A program made the position numbers and the translations under genes. 64,000 nucleotides of DNA from Onthomonas sp964456525 (lineage in GTDB: Bacteria; Bacillota; Clostridia; Oscillospirales; Oscillospiraceae): the NCBI GenBank assembly GCA_964456525.1, contig CAYWAP010000002.1, forward strand, positions 1-64,000, read 5' to 3'. The notes beneath the pieces were generated by a model that saw only the letters and a program-made list of their open reading frames with translations, did no database searches and was not told where the DNA came from. Positions 34,572-41,988 of this stretch are shown here, one piece after another; position 1 is the stretch's first letter; each line of letters opens with the position of its first letter.

Positions 34572-36017
34572 ATGGCATTTGAAGGGCTAACCGAACGCCT
34601 GACATCGGTTTTTAACAAACTCCGGGGCAAAGGACATCTGAGCGAGTCCGACGTCAAGGAAGCCATGCGGGAAATCCGTCTGGCTCTGCTGGAGGCCGAC
34701 GTCAGCTACAAGGTTGTCAAAGATTTTATCAACAAGGTCACAGAGCGTGCAATCGGGCAGGACGTCATGGAGTCCCTGACCCCCGCCCAGATGGTCGTCA
34801 AGATCGTCAACGAAGAACTGATCGCCCTGATGGGCGGTGAGACTTCCCAGATCACGCTCAACCCCAACCCCCCCACCGTTATCATGATGGTTGGCTTGCA
34901 GGGCGCCGGTAAGACCACCAACGCCGCCAAGCTGGCCTCCTATCTGCGCAGCAAAACCGGCCGCCGCCCCTTGCTGGTGGCCTGCGACGTCTACCGTCCC
35001 GCCGCCATCAAGCAGCTGCAGGTTGTCGGCGAGCAGCTGGATATTCCCGTCTTCCAGATGGGTCAGGCCGATCCGGTTGAAATTGCCAAGGCAGCGGTCA
35101 TCCACGCCCGCCAGCACGCCAACGACATCGTCCTGCTGGACACCGCCGGCCGGCTGCATGTGGACGAGACGCTGATGAACGAGCTGAAAAACATCAAGGC
35201 CGCCGTTCATCCCGATGAGACGCTTCTGGTTGTGGACGCCATGATTGGTCAGGACGCGGTCAACGCGGCGGTTTCCTTTGACGAAGCCCTGGACATCACC
35301 GGCGTCATGCTGACCAAGCTGGACGGCGACGCCCGAGGGGGCGCAGCCCTCTCCATCCGCGCCACCACCGGCAAGCCCGTCAAGTTCTGCGGCGTAGGGG
35401 AAAAGCTGGACGCCATTGAAGTTTTCCACCCTGACCGGATGGCAAGCCGGATTCTGGGCATGGGCGACGTGCTGAGCCTGATTGAAAAGGCGGAGGATGC
35501 TCTGGACGAGCAAAAGGCGGAGAAGATCGCCAATCGGATCCGCTCCAACACCTTCACCATGCAGGACTTTTACGACCAGCTCCAGGAAACGAAAAAGATG
35601 GGCAGCATCTACGACATTTTGCAGAAGATGCCCGGCATGGCAGGCAAGATTGACGAGAGCCAGATCGATGAATCGGCCATTGCCCGCACAGAGGCAATGA
35701 TCCTCTCCATGACCAAGGCGGAACGGGAGGACATCCGCATTCTGAACGGCAGCCGGAAGCGCCGGATTGCCCAGGGTTCTGGCACCACCGTCCAGGATCT
35801 GAATAAGCTGCTCAAGCAGTTTGAGTATATGCAGTCCATCACAAAGCGGATGACCCACGGCCGTGTCCCCCGCGCGCTGCGCCAGATCATGGGCGGCGGC
35901 GATCCCAACAGCATGCCCGATATGAGCCAGATGATGCGCGGCGGGCGTGGCTTTGGCATGGGCGCCCACAGCGCCGGCCGTCAGCGCAAAAATCGAAAGC
36001 GCAAGAAGAAACGTTGA
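34572..36017 (+). CDS. ffh: Signal recognition particle GTPase Ffh
   Basis: The protein part of the SRP, which binds signal sequences of nascent membrane proteins and docks with FtsY. The 481-aa protein has the N domain, the GTPase G domain with GLQGAGKTTNAAKLA near residue 107, DTAGRLHVD and TKLDGDARGG, and a C-terminal methionine-rich M domain for RNA and signal-peptide binding. The end is a long basic tail (RQRKNRKRKKKR). The SRP RNA gene was not seen in this window. Confidence 0.98.
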   Translation: MAFEGLTERLTSVFNKLRGKGHLSESDVKEAMREIRLALLEADVSYKVVKDFINKVTERAIGQDVMESLTPAQMVVKIVNEELIALMGGETSQITLNPNPPTVIMMVGLQGAGKTTNAAKLASYLRSKTGRRPLLVACDVYRPAAIKQLQVVGEQLDIPVFQMGQADPVEIAKAAVIHARQHANDIVLLDTAGRLHVDETLMNELKNIKAAVHPDETLLVVDAMIGQDAVNAAVSFDEALDITGVMLTKLDGDARGGAALSIRATTGKPVKFCGVGEKLDAIEVFHPDRMASRILGMGDVLSLIEKAEDALDEQKAEKIANRIRSNTFTMQDFYDQLQETKKMGSIYDILQKMPGMAGKIDESQIDESAIARTEAMILSMTKAEREDIRILNGSRKRRIAQGSGTTVQDLNKLLKQFEYMQSITKRMTHGRVPRALRQIMGGGDPNSMPDMSQMMRGGRGFGMGAHSAGRQRKNRKRKKKR

Positions 36018-36083
36018 TTTGCGGTACTTCCCGTACCCTTATCATAGAACAATGATGTAATGATCTTTGGAGGTGAATGATAA

Positions 36084-36323
36084 ATGGTTAAAATCAGGCT
36101 GCGCCGCATGGGCGCTAAGAAAGCGCCCTTTTATCGTATCGTGGTGGCAGATTCCCGGTATCCCCGTGATGGCCGCTTTATCGAGCAGCTGGGCACCTAC
36201 AACCCCCTGGTTGAGCCGGCAGAAGTTAAAGTCGATGCCGAGCGTACCCAGGCATGGATTAAGACGGGTGCTCAGCCCACGGATACGGTCAAGCGTCTGC
36301 TGAAGCAGGCCGGTGTCCTGTAA
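36084..36323 (+). CDS. rpsP: 30S ribosomal protein bS16
   Basis: A 79-aa ribosomal protein, starting MVKIRLRRMGAKKAPFYRIV and containing DSRYPRDGRFIEQLGTYNPL, the universal S16 signature. It has a strong TTTGGAGG ribosome site and lies in the usual ffh-rpsP-khpA order. Confidence 0.98.
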   Translation: MVKIRLRRMGAKKAPFYRIVVADSRYPRDGRFIEQLGTYNPLVEPAEVKVDAERTQAWIKTGAQPTDTVKRLLKQAGVL

Positions 36324-36335
36324 TTCGGAGGTCAC

Positions 36336-36569
36336 TTGATGAAAGAGCTCTTGACTTATATCGCACAAAATCTTGTAGACCATCCCGATCAGGTCAGCGT
36401 GAATGAGATTGATTGCGACGGTGAAATTGTTCTGGAGCTCCGGGTCGCCCCCGAAGACATGGGCAAGGTCATTGGCCGTCAGGGCAGAATCGCAAAAGAG
36501 ATTCGCGCCGTGGTGCGCTCCCTGGCCCAACGGAACAATACCCGCGTTTCTGTTGAGATCGTGGATTAA
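36336..36569 (+). CDS. khpA: KH-domain RNA-binding protein KhpA
   Basis: A 77-aa protein with one KH domain whose GxxG loop reads IGRQGRIAKEI near residue 46. KhpA pairs with KhpB (Jag) to bind RNAs and affects cell-wall growth in Gram-positive bacteria. It begins 12 bp after rpsP, with GGAGGT upstream, so translation of the two is likely linked. Confidence 0.93.
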   Translation: MMKELLTYIAQNLVDHPDQVSVNEIDCDGEIVLELRVAPEDMGKVIGRQGRIAKEIRAVVRSLAQRNNTRVSVEIVD

Positions 36570-36576
36570 AGAAAGC

Positions 36577-36606
36577 AAAGGGCGCGTTGCAGTGACGCGC
36601 CCTTTT
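36577..36606 (+). terminator. Hairpin terminator between khpA and rimM
   Basis: An 11-bp stem AAAGGGCGCGT / ACGCGCCCTTT with a 7-nt loop ends in TTTT. The T run is short, so partial read-through into rimM-trmD is likely. Confidence 0.7.
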
Positions 36607-36669
36607 CACTGTTGTGCGCAAGGCTGATTGGAGCTTGATTCTCGAGTCTCTTTACGGAGGAGAAACACA

Positions 36670-37158
36670 ATGAAAAACCAGATGCTAGAAGTTGGAAAGA
36701 TCCTCAATACCCATGGCATACGCGGCGAAATGAAGGTGGACTCCTGGCTGGACGATCCCTCGCTCTTTGGCGAGTTGGAAACCCTGACGGTAGGGGGCAC
36801 GGTTTATCCCATCCGCAGCGCCCGCACCCATGGCCGTTTCGCCCTCATCGCGCTGGAGGGGATCCACTCCATTGACGAGGCCCTTCCCCTGAAAAACAAG
36901 GTGGTGCTGACGGATCGGAGCCAGATTCCCCTGGCGGAGGGCGCCCACTTTGTGGCAGACCTGATCGGTCTGACGGTCATCAACGTTGACACCGGCGAGG
37001 AACTGGGCAAGGTCACAGATGTGCTGACCTATCCCGCCCAGGACATCTATGTGGTCCATGGGGAGCGGGAGTACATGATCCCGGACGTCCCCGAATTTAT
37101 TCGCGAGATCAACGAAGCGGAGGGCTGCATCCGCGTCCACTTGTTGGAGGGCATGTGA
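36670..37158 (+). CDS. rimM: 16S rRNA processing protein RimM
   Basis: Binds bS19 and helps mature the 30S head. The 162-aa protein has the N-terminal RimM domain (LEVGKILNTHGIRGEMKV) and a C-terminal PRC-barrel (LIGLTVINVDTGEELGKVTDV, then VPEFIREIN). The start has GGAGGAG upstream. Its stop overlaps the trmD start (TGATG). Confidence 0.96.
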   Translation: MKNQMLEVGKILNTHGIRGEMKVDSWLDDPSLFGELETLTVGGTVYPIRSARTHGRFALIALEGIHSIDEALPLKNKVVLTDRSQIPLAEGAHFVADLIGLTVINVDTGEELGKVTDVLTYPAQDIYVVHGEREYMIPDVPEFIREINEAEGCIRVHLLEGM

Positions 37159-37916
37159 TGGAGTACCGCATGCGTATTGATATTATGACCCTGTTCCCGG
37201 ACACCGTGGGCGACGTGCTCTCCGAGTCCATCCTGGGCCGCGCCCAGGAGCGCGACTACATCCGCATTGAGTGCCACCAAATCCGGGACTACACCAGGAA
37301 CAAGCAGAAACAGGTGGACGACTATCCCTATGGCGGCGGACACGGCGCCGTCATGCAGGCCGATCCTCTCTACCACTGCTGGAAGCACATCTGCGAGGAA
37401 GCCGGCTGCCGGGTCCACACCATCTTCATGTCTCCCTGCGGCAAGACCTTCAATCAGAGGGAAGCCCGCCGTCTGGCCCGGGATTACAACCGGCTGATTC
37501 TGGTCTGCGGCCACTATGAGGGAATCGACCAGCGGTTCATCGATGAATGCGTGGATGAGGAAATCAGCTTGGGCGACTTTGTGCTGACCGGCGGGGAGAT
37601 TGCCGCCATGGCCGTCAGCGACGCCGTCTGCCGCCTGATCCCGGGCGTCCTGTCTGACCCGGAGTGCTATGAGGACGAAAGCCACTGGGCCGGTCTGCTG
37701 GAGTTCCCCCAATATTCCCGCCCGGAGATCTGGCACGGCCGCGCTGTGCCGGGTATCCTGCTCTCCGGCCATCACGCCAACGTTGCCAGGTGGCGCCGGA
37801 AACAGTCGATTTTACGCACGCGGGAACGCCGTCCGGACATGTACAGCAAGCTGGATCTCTCCTCCAAGCAGGACAGGCAGCTTTTGGACGAGCTGGAAGC
37901 GGGCAATTTGGATTGA
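37158..37916 (+). CDS. trmD: tRNA (guanine-37-N1) methyltransferase
   Basis: Methylates G37 next to the anticodon of tRNAs reading CNN codons, preventing frameshifts. The 252-aa SPOUT enzyme has the trefoil-knot SAM site LVCGHYEGIDQRFIDE near residue 112 and SLGDFVLTGGE, with PQYSRPEIWHG and VPGILLSGHHANVARWRR after it. The start at 37158 overlaps the rimM stop. In most Firmicutes rplS follows directly; here a terminator and an accessory exporter follow instead. Confidence 0.97.
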   Translation: MEYRMRIDIMTLFPDTVGDVLSESILGRAQERDYIRIECHQIRDYTRNKQKQVDDYPYGGGHGAVMQADPLYHCWKHICEEAGCRVHTIFMSPCGKTFNQREARRLARDYNRLILVCGHYEGIDQRFIDECVDEEISLGDFVLTGGEIAAMAVSDAVCRLIPGVLSDPECYEDESHWAGLLEFPQYSRPEIWHGRAVPGILLSGHHANVARWRRKQSILRTRERRPDMYSKLDLSSKQDRQLLDELEAGNLD

Positions 37917-37951
37917 GGCAGGTTTGTCCAATATATAATGGGAGAATGCCA

Positions 37952-37991
37952 ACGGGGCCTCAGACGGGGCCCTGTCCTTTTACCTTTTTAT
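37952..37991 (+). terminator. Terminator after trmD
   Basis: An 8-bp GC-rich stem ACGGGGCC / GGCCCTGT with one G-U pair precedes a T-rich tract. Confidence 0.7.
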
Positions 37992-38008
37992 TGGTATTAC
38001 AACCGTTC

Positions 38009-38038
38009 TTGACACAGGGGCGTGCCCAACAGTATAAT
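38009..38038 (+). promoter_or_regulatory. Consensus sigma-A promoter of the leader-MFS unit
   Basis: A perfect TTGACA (09-14) and a perfect TATAAT (33-38) are 18 bp apart. Confidence 0.85.
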
Positions 38039-38059
38039 AAACCTAGATCATCAGAAGGG

Positions 38060-38247
38060 AGGGCGCACAAATGGCCTGGAAATTTTCTAACATTTATCTG
38101 CAAAAAGGGAATGTTTTGGCCTTTTCAGGGGATAGTGCGCCCTTTTTTAAGGCTAAGACCACCAGTTGAAGCGTTTTTCGACTTAAAAAAATTGTGTGTG
38201 CTATCTCCTTTTGCTTGCAAATACCTGTGAGAAAAAGGAGATTTTTT
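38060..38247 (+). promoter_or_regulatory. Ribosome-mediated transcription attenuator
   Basis: Three helices exclude each other. A: 38060-38068 (AGGGCGCAC, at the leader ribosome site) with 38135-38143. B: 38128-38140 (GGGGATAGTGCGC) with 38196-38208, 13 bp with some G-U pairs. C: ATCTCCTTTT at 38203-38212 with AAAAGGAGAT at 38233-38242, followed by TTTTTT, a terminator. Helix C also buries the AAGGAG ribosome site of the MFS gene. A ribosome held on the leader would block A, free the B strand and destroy C. This mechanism is inferred from the pairing. Confidence 0.75.
38071..38169 (+). CDS. 32-aa leader peptide controlling the MFS gene
   Basis: A 32-codon ORF beginning MAWKFSNIYLQ, with AAGGGAGG 8 nt upstream. 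It is not large enough for a classical protein, and its 3' half overlaps one arm of an antiterminator helix (38128-38140). This is the layout of leader peptides whose translation or ribosome stalling controls downstream resistance genes. The inducing condition is unknown. The reading is supported by promoter, ribosome site and RNA pairing, not by a recognised peptide family. Confidence 0.7.
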   Translation: MAWKFSNIYLQKGNVLAFSGDSAPFFKAKTTS

Positions 38248-39345
38248 ATGTTTGATTGTAAATGGCAGATTCGCCGGATTTATGCGATTACTGCACTTGG
38301 CAGCCTCCAGTTTGCCGGGGCCTGCTGGGCAGCCCTGTTGGCTGCCCGGGGATTTTCACTGACGCAGATTGGGTTGGCGGAAACCATGTTTCACTTGACC
38401 AGTTTTTTGTTTGAACTGCCCTCCGGCGTCATTGCGGATGTATTCGGACGCAAGCGCTCTCTGATCGCCAGTCAGTGCATGTCAGCGGCGGCCTCTATTG
38501 CTATGATGCTTTCCACTTCGATGAGCGGCGTTTTTATCGGCATGGCCCTGAGCGCGTTGGGATATAACTTTGCTTCCGGCTCCAGAGAGGCGCTTGCCTA
38601 TGAGAGCTTGAAACAGTGTCAGCAGGAACGTACCTATGACAAGTTTGCGGTCAATGACTCGACGATATGGAAGACTGGTTCAACAATCGCCACCCTCTGC
38701 ACAGGCGCGGCGCTATGGATCGGGCCACGTGCCGCCTATGGCGTGGATTTCACATTGGCACTGCTGGGACTGTGGCCGGCTCTGCGGCTAAAAGAGCCGG
38801 AAACGCCCGTGTCCCCTGGGGAAAATCCGTCCCGACGCATTTGCGCTGCGGTGCGGGAGAGCATTGGCTTTATCATTCACCAGCCAAAGGTGCTGCAATT
38901 GATGTTTTGCGATGCCGCAATTGGTTCTGTTGCCACCATGCTGCTTTATCTGCTGCAGGCGCGGTTGCCAGAGATTGGCGTTCCGACCGGCTGGTTGGGG
39001 GCGGTGCTGTTTCTGCTGGGGCTCAGCAGTATGCTGGGATTACAGCTTGCGCGGTTTGCCGGACGGATGCGCTATCGTTCGCTGGCGCTTTTGTGCGGGA
39101 GCGGCGTTTTGATAGGAACCTGTCTGGCATCCACATCCTGGCTGCCGGTGGTTTTGGCCGGGGCTTTCCTGGCCGGAACACTGGACGATATCCTGGCGGT
39201 GCGCAGTGATGTAAAAATCAATGAAATGGTTCCCTCTGGCCAGAGGGCCACATTGGTGTCTGTTTCGTCGTTGGTTTTCTCCCTGGTGATGCTGGCAGTT
39301 GCTCCCCTGTTAGGAGCGCTTTTCAGTATTCTTTCGTCCAGCTGA
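38248..39345 (+). CDS. MFS-type drug exporter
   Basis: A 365-aa major facilitator with about 12 hydrophobic segments. The cytoplasmic loop after the second segment reads GVIADVFGRKRS, the DHA1 drug-exporter signature. The start ATG lies 8 nt after AAGGAG within a terminator stem. Base composition is somewhat less GC-rich than the neighbours. Position between trmD and a tRNA gene, the attenuator and the composition suggest acquisition by transfer and antibiotic-induced expression; the substrate cannot be told. Confidence 0.85.
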   Translation: MFDCKWQIRRIYAITALGSLQFAGACWAALLAARGFSLTQIGLAETMFHLTSFLFELPSGVIADVFGRKRSLIASQCMSAAASIAMMLSTSMSGVFIGMALSALGYNFASGSREALAYESLKQCQQERTYDKFAVNDSTIWKTGSTIATLCTGAALWIGPRAAYGVDFTLALLGLWPALRLKEPETPVSPGENPSRRICAAVRESIGFIIHQPKVLQLMFCDAAIGSVATMLLYLLQARLPEIGVPTGWLGAVLFLLGLSSMLGLQLARFAGRMRYRSLALLCGSGVLIGTCLASTSWLPVVLAGAFLAGTLDDILAVRSDVKINEMVPSGQRATLVSVSSLVFSLVMLAVAPLLGALFSILSSS

Positions 39346-39531
39346 TCAAGTCAGTCTGTGATGAAGGAGTCCAAGACTTCCTTGGAGTTTGAGAAGCCTT
39401 TTTAAACAAGGCCCAAATAGAGAAGAAAAAATGAGACAGGCTTTCTGATAGGGGAGTCTGTCTCATCATGATATCCATTTAATTATATACGTACTCCTGC
39501 ACAAGCTCTAAAATTTTCCCTGAAATCCCCC
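39346..39531. other. Intergenic region with repeat end and hairpin
   Basis: No gene. TTTAAACAAGGCCC at 39401-39414 matches one end of the interspersed repeat, without its core. A perfect 9-bp inverted repeat ATGAGACAG / CTGTCTCAT spans about 39430-39469, preceded by an A run, so it would act as a terminator only for minus-strand transcripts. Confidence 0.4.
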
Positions 39532-39560
39532 TTTACTTTTTCTTCAAAACTTGATATAAT
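39532..39560 (+). promoter_or_regulatory. Sigma-A promoter of tRNA-Arg
   Basis: TTTACT (32-37) and TATAAT (55-60) are 17 bp apart, 20 bp before the tRNA. Confidence 0.65.
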
Positions 39561-39579
39561 GGTCAAGCTGAAACCAGAT

Positions 39580-39655
39580 GCACCCGTAGTTCAATGGATA
39601 GAGCGTCAGATTCCGGTTCTGAATGTTAGGGGTTCGAGTCCCTTCGGGTGTGCCA
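39580..39655 (+). tRNA. tRNA-Arg (anticodon CCG)
   Basis: A 76-nt cloverleaf with an encoded CCA end. The acceptor pairs GCACCCG with CGGGTGT (one G-U pair). The anticodon stem-loop is TCAGA-TTCCGGT-TCTGA, with anticodon CCG for the codon CGG. The T loop is GTTCGAGTC. It has its own promoter and terminator. Confidence 0.96.
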
Positions 39656-39663
39656 TAGGGAAC

Positions 39664-39705
39664 GCCTTAAAATGTCAAAGTCATCGGCATTTTAAGGTGT
39701 TTTTT
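39664..39705 (+). terminator. Terminator of tRNA-Arg
   Basis: A perfect 10-bp stem CCTTAAAATG / CATTTTAAGG is followed by GTTTTTT. Confidence 0.9.
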
Positions 39706-39929
39706 CACTTTCGGGGTGGATAAGACGTTGCCGGGAGACAAGATCTGCTCACCGGATAGGGCAGGGGCACGGCCATCGGTTTGGAACGGCTCCATCCCGG
39801 CGGGAAGCCCTGCCCCAAGCCCCCTATTTCCCGGCGGCGCGGCCAAACCGGACAATTTATCTAAGAATCCTCATCCGGTGGGCCGGAATTTTAATCACCC
39901 CGCCCGATGGAAAGCCATTCCCACTGTGA
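39706..39929. other. Intergenic region upstream of aroK with long hairpin
   Basis: No gene. GGGCAGGG near 39758 can pair with CCCTGCCC near 39808, closing a loop of about 40 nt, but this lies upstream of the aroK promoter, so its role is unclear. Confidence 0.3.
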
Positions 39930-39935
39930 TATAAT
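39927..39935 (+). promoter_or_regulatory. Extended -10 promoter of aroK
   Basis: TGATATAAT, an extended -10 element with a consensus hexamer; the -35 region is weak. Confidence 0.55.
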
Positions 39936-39964
39936 ATCCCAGATCAAGGGGGGTAAATGTCTTT

Positions 39965-40510
39965 ATGATGCAGAAAAATATTATATTGATTGGCATGCCC
40001 GCCTCCGGCAAGAGCACGGTAGGCGTCATTTTGGCCAAACTTCTCAAGTATCGCTTTATCGATACCGACCTGATTTTGCAGGAGCACACCGATCAGACCC
40101 TGATAGAAATCATTGCAGATCGAGGGCTGGACGGTTTTATTCAATTTGAAACCGAGATGGTGGCCCAGTTGAGGGCCGAACGCAGCGTCATTGCCACCGG
40201 CGGCAGCGTCATCTACGGCGAGGAAGCCATGTCCAACTTGAAGGAACTGGGCACAATCATCTATTTGAAACACCGCTATGAAGTCATTGAATCCCGCCTG
40301 ACAAACATCAAAACCCGGGGCGTGGCAATGGCGAAGGGGGAAACCCTTTACGATCTGTTCCAGCAGCGCACCCCCCTCTATGAGAAGTATGCGGACATCA
40401 TTTTGGAGGCGGACGGGTTAACCACCGAGCAGACCGTGGAAAAAATCAAAGACACGTTGGTTGGCGCCGATTTCTTTTCGGCCCAGAGCCAGGCGCTGGG
40501 ACAGGACTGA
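39965..40510 (+). CDS. aroK: Shikimate kinase
   Basis: Phosphorylates shikimate in the aromatic amino acid pathway. The 181-aa P-loop kinase has Walker A GMPASGKST near residue 10, FIDTDLILQ and the shikimate-site GGSVIYGEEAM. The usual FR.E segment is FIQFETE here, with Gln for Arg, so this may be a divergent shikimate kinase or a relative. Two start ATGs are adjacent (39965, 39968). The ribosome site AAGGGGGG is nearer to an out-of-frame three-codon ORF (ATG TCT TTA TGA) whose stop overlaps the aroK start. Confidence 0.85.
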   Translation: MMQKNIILIGMPASGKSTVGVILAKLLKYRFIDTDLILQEHTDQTLIEIIADRGLDGFIQFETEMVAQLRAERSVIATGGSVIYGEEAMSNLKELGTIIYLKHRYEVIESRLTNIKTRGVAMAKGETLYDLFQQRTPLYEKYADIILEADGLTTEQTVEKIKDTLVGADFFSAQSQALGQD

Positions 40511-40546
40511 GGGGACGCAAATCCTGTCCTGCCACATAAATTGTAT

Positions 40547-40575
40547 TTGAATGTCCTATCTGGGCGTGTTATACT
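40547..40575 (+). promoter_or_regulatory. Sigma-A promoter of the que operon
   Basis: TTGAAT (47-52) and TATACT (70-75) are 17 bp apart. The transcript leader to queD is about 330 nt. Confidence 0.7.
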
Positions 40576-40723
40576 GTAGTGGTATTTTGAAAACACGGCC
40601 GTTTCCACAGGTCTGGCGCCTATAGGGAAAACTGTCCAACCGCTTTCCTGGCCCCTTATGGCACGCGGGGCGGCCGAAAAGACTTTCCAAAATGACAAAA
40701 TCGGCCCCACCCTCCGGGGCAAT

Positions 40724-40766
40724 CAGACAGTTCGTTTGCACCATCCTGTCTATAAACAAAACCAGG
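40724..40766 (+). promoter_or_regulatory. preQ1-I riboswitch aptamer
   Basis: Stem AGACAG / CTGTCT encloses GTTCGTTTGCACC, and the A-rich tail ATAAACAAAACCAGG follows. Stem, GUUC...CACC loop and AACAAAAC-AGG tail agree with the small class I aptamer known upstream of queuosine genes; the tail closely resembles that of the Thermoanaerobacter aptamer. The genes downstream make preQ1, so ligand and operon agree. Confidence 0.85.
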
Positions 40767-40867
40767 GCTCCTATTCTGAATGTGACTCTCCCGCCATGAT
40801 TGCCGGCCACGGCTCTTTGCACATGGCGTGTGCGGCGGACCCGCTGCGGTCTGCCGGAGAATTCCAG

Positions 40868-40894
40868 GACAGGCGCTCTGCGTCTGTCTTTTTT
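40868..40894 (+). terminator. Attenuator terminator before queD
   Basis: A 9-bp stem GACAGGCGC / GCGTCTGTC with a 3-nt loop is followed by TTTTTT, 15 nt before the queD start. It lies about 100 nt after the preQ1 aptamer; in between is another stable hairpin (about 40833-40856). Its place inside the leader shows attenuation. Confidence 0.85.
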
Positions 40895-40909
40895 GTTTGG
40901 AGCGATGTT

Positions 40910-41332
40910 ATGTACTATTTGTCAACCGAGCACGCCTTTGACAGCGCCCATTTTCTCAAGGGCTATCAGGGCAAGTGCCACAACCTTCACGGTCACCGAT
41001 GGCGCGTGGTGGTGGAAATCGCCAGCGCTGCTCTGGAGACCGCTGGGCAGGCCCGGGGAATGGTGATGGATTTCGGCGATCTGAAACGGGATGTGCGCGC
41101 CATGTGTGACGCGCTGGACCACAGTCTGATCTACGAGTCCGGCACCTTGAAAGAGGAAACCATCCTTGCCCTGCGGGGGGAGGACTTCCGTCTCATCTCT
41201 CTCCCCTTCCGCCCCACCGCGGAAGAATTCTCCCGGTATTTTTTTGAACAATTACAACAGAAAGGATACGCCGTCCATCGGGTCATGGTCTATGAGACGC
41301 CAACCAACTGCGCGGTTTACGAACAGTCATGA
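40910..41332 (+). CDS. queD: 6-carboxytetrahydropterin synthase
   Basis: Converts dihydroneopterin triphosphate to 6-carboxytetrahydropterin, the first committed step towards preQ0. The 140-aa protein has zinc ligands His14, His27 and His29 and the catalytic Cys23 (CHNLHGH). I chose the ATG at 40910 with TTTGGAG upstream; a longer open frame upstream overlaps the riboswitch and is not coding. Its stop overlaps queE by 4 bp. Confidence 0.95.
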   Translation: MYYLSTEHAFDSAHFLKGYQGKCHNLHGHRWRVVVEIASAALETAGQARGMVMDFGDLKRDVRAMCDALDHSLIYESGTLKEETILALRGEDFRLISLPFRPTAEEFSRYFFEQLQQKGYAVHRVMVYETPTNCAVYEQS

Positions 41333-41985
41333 ACGTCATTGAATCCTTTGTCAGCATCAACGGCGAGGGGCCGCGCGCCGGTGAGCTGGCCGTCTTTATC
41401 CGGTTTCACGGCTGTAATCTGCGCTGCTCCTACTGTGACAGCATGTACGCCAACGAGCCGGACGCCCCCTGCAAAACCCGGACACCGGAAGAGGTATACC
41501 GCTACATCCGCTCCACCGGCATCACCAACGTCACCCTGACCGGCGGGGAGCCCCTTCTGGAGCCGGAAATTGGGGATCTGCTGGAGCGGCTGCTGGCCGA
41601 CGCTACGCTCTCTGTGGAGATCGAAACCAACGGCGCCGTGGATCTGGCCCCCTTTTGCACCGGGCGGCGTCCCCTGTTCACCATGGACTACAAATTGCCC
41701 TCCAGCGGGTGCGAGGCCGCCATGCGCCCCGGGAACTTTTCCCTTCTGCGGGCCTCGGATACGGTGAAGTTCGTCTCTGGCACCCGGGCGGATTTGGAGC
41801 GCGCCCTGGAAATCATCCAAACCTATGACCTTTTGCACCGTTGCCACGTCTATTTCAGCCCCGTCTTCGGGGCCATAGAACCGGTGGAAATTGTGAATTT
41901 CCTGATGGAGCACCGGCTGAACCGGGCAAGGCTGCAAATCCAGATGCACAAGGTCATCTGGGATCCCATGAAACGAGGTGTGTAA
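41329..41985 (+). CDS. queE: 7-carboxy-7-deazaguanine synthase (radical SAM)
   Basis: Rearranges 6-carboxytetrahydropterin to 7-carboxy-7-deazaguanine. The 218-aa enzyme carries the 4Fe-4S/SAM motif CxxxCxxC with Cys29, Cys33 and Cys36 (GCNLRCSYC), preceded by the NGEGPRAGE segment that marks QueE. The start overlaps the queD stop (ATGA), so translation is coupled; folE follows after 3 bp. Confidence 0.96.
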   Translation: MNVIESFVSINGEGPRAGELAVFIRFHGCNLRCSYCDSMYANEPDAPCKTRTPEEVYRYIRSTGITNVTLTGGEPLLEPEIGDLLERLLADATLSVEIETNGAVDLAPFCTGRRPLFTMDYKLPSSGCEAAMRPGNFSLLRASDTVKFVSGTRADLERALEIIQTYDLLHRCHVYFSPVFGAIEPVEIVNFLMEHRLNRARLQIQMHKVIWDPMKRGV

Positions 41986-41988
41986 CCT

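Noticed and set aside
40658..40909. In-frame upstream extension of queD
   Set aside because: It overlaps the preQ1 aptamer and the attenuator terminator; QueD homology begins at 40910.
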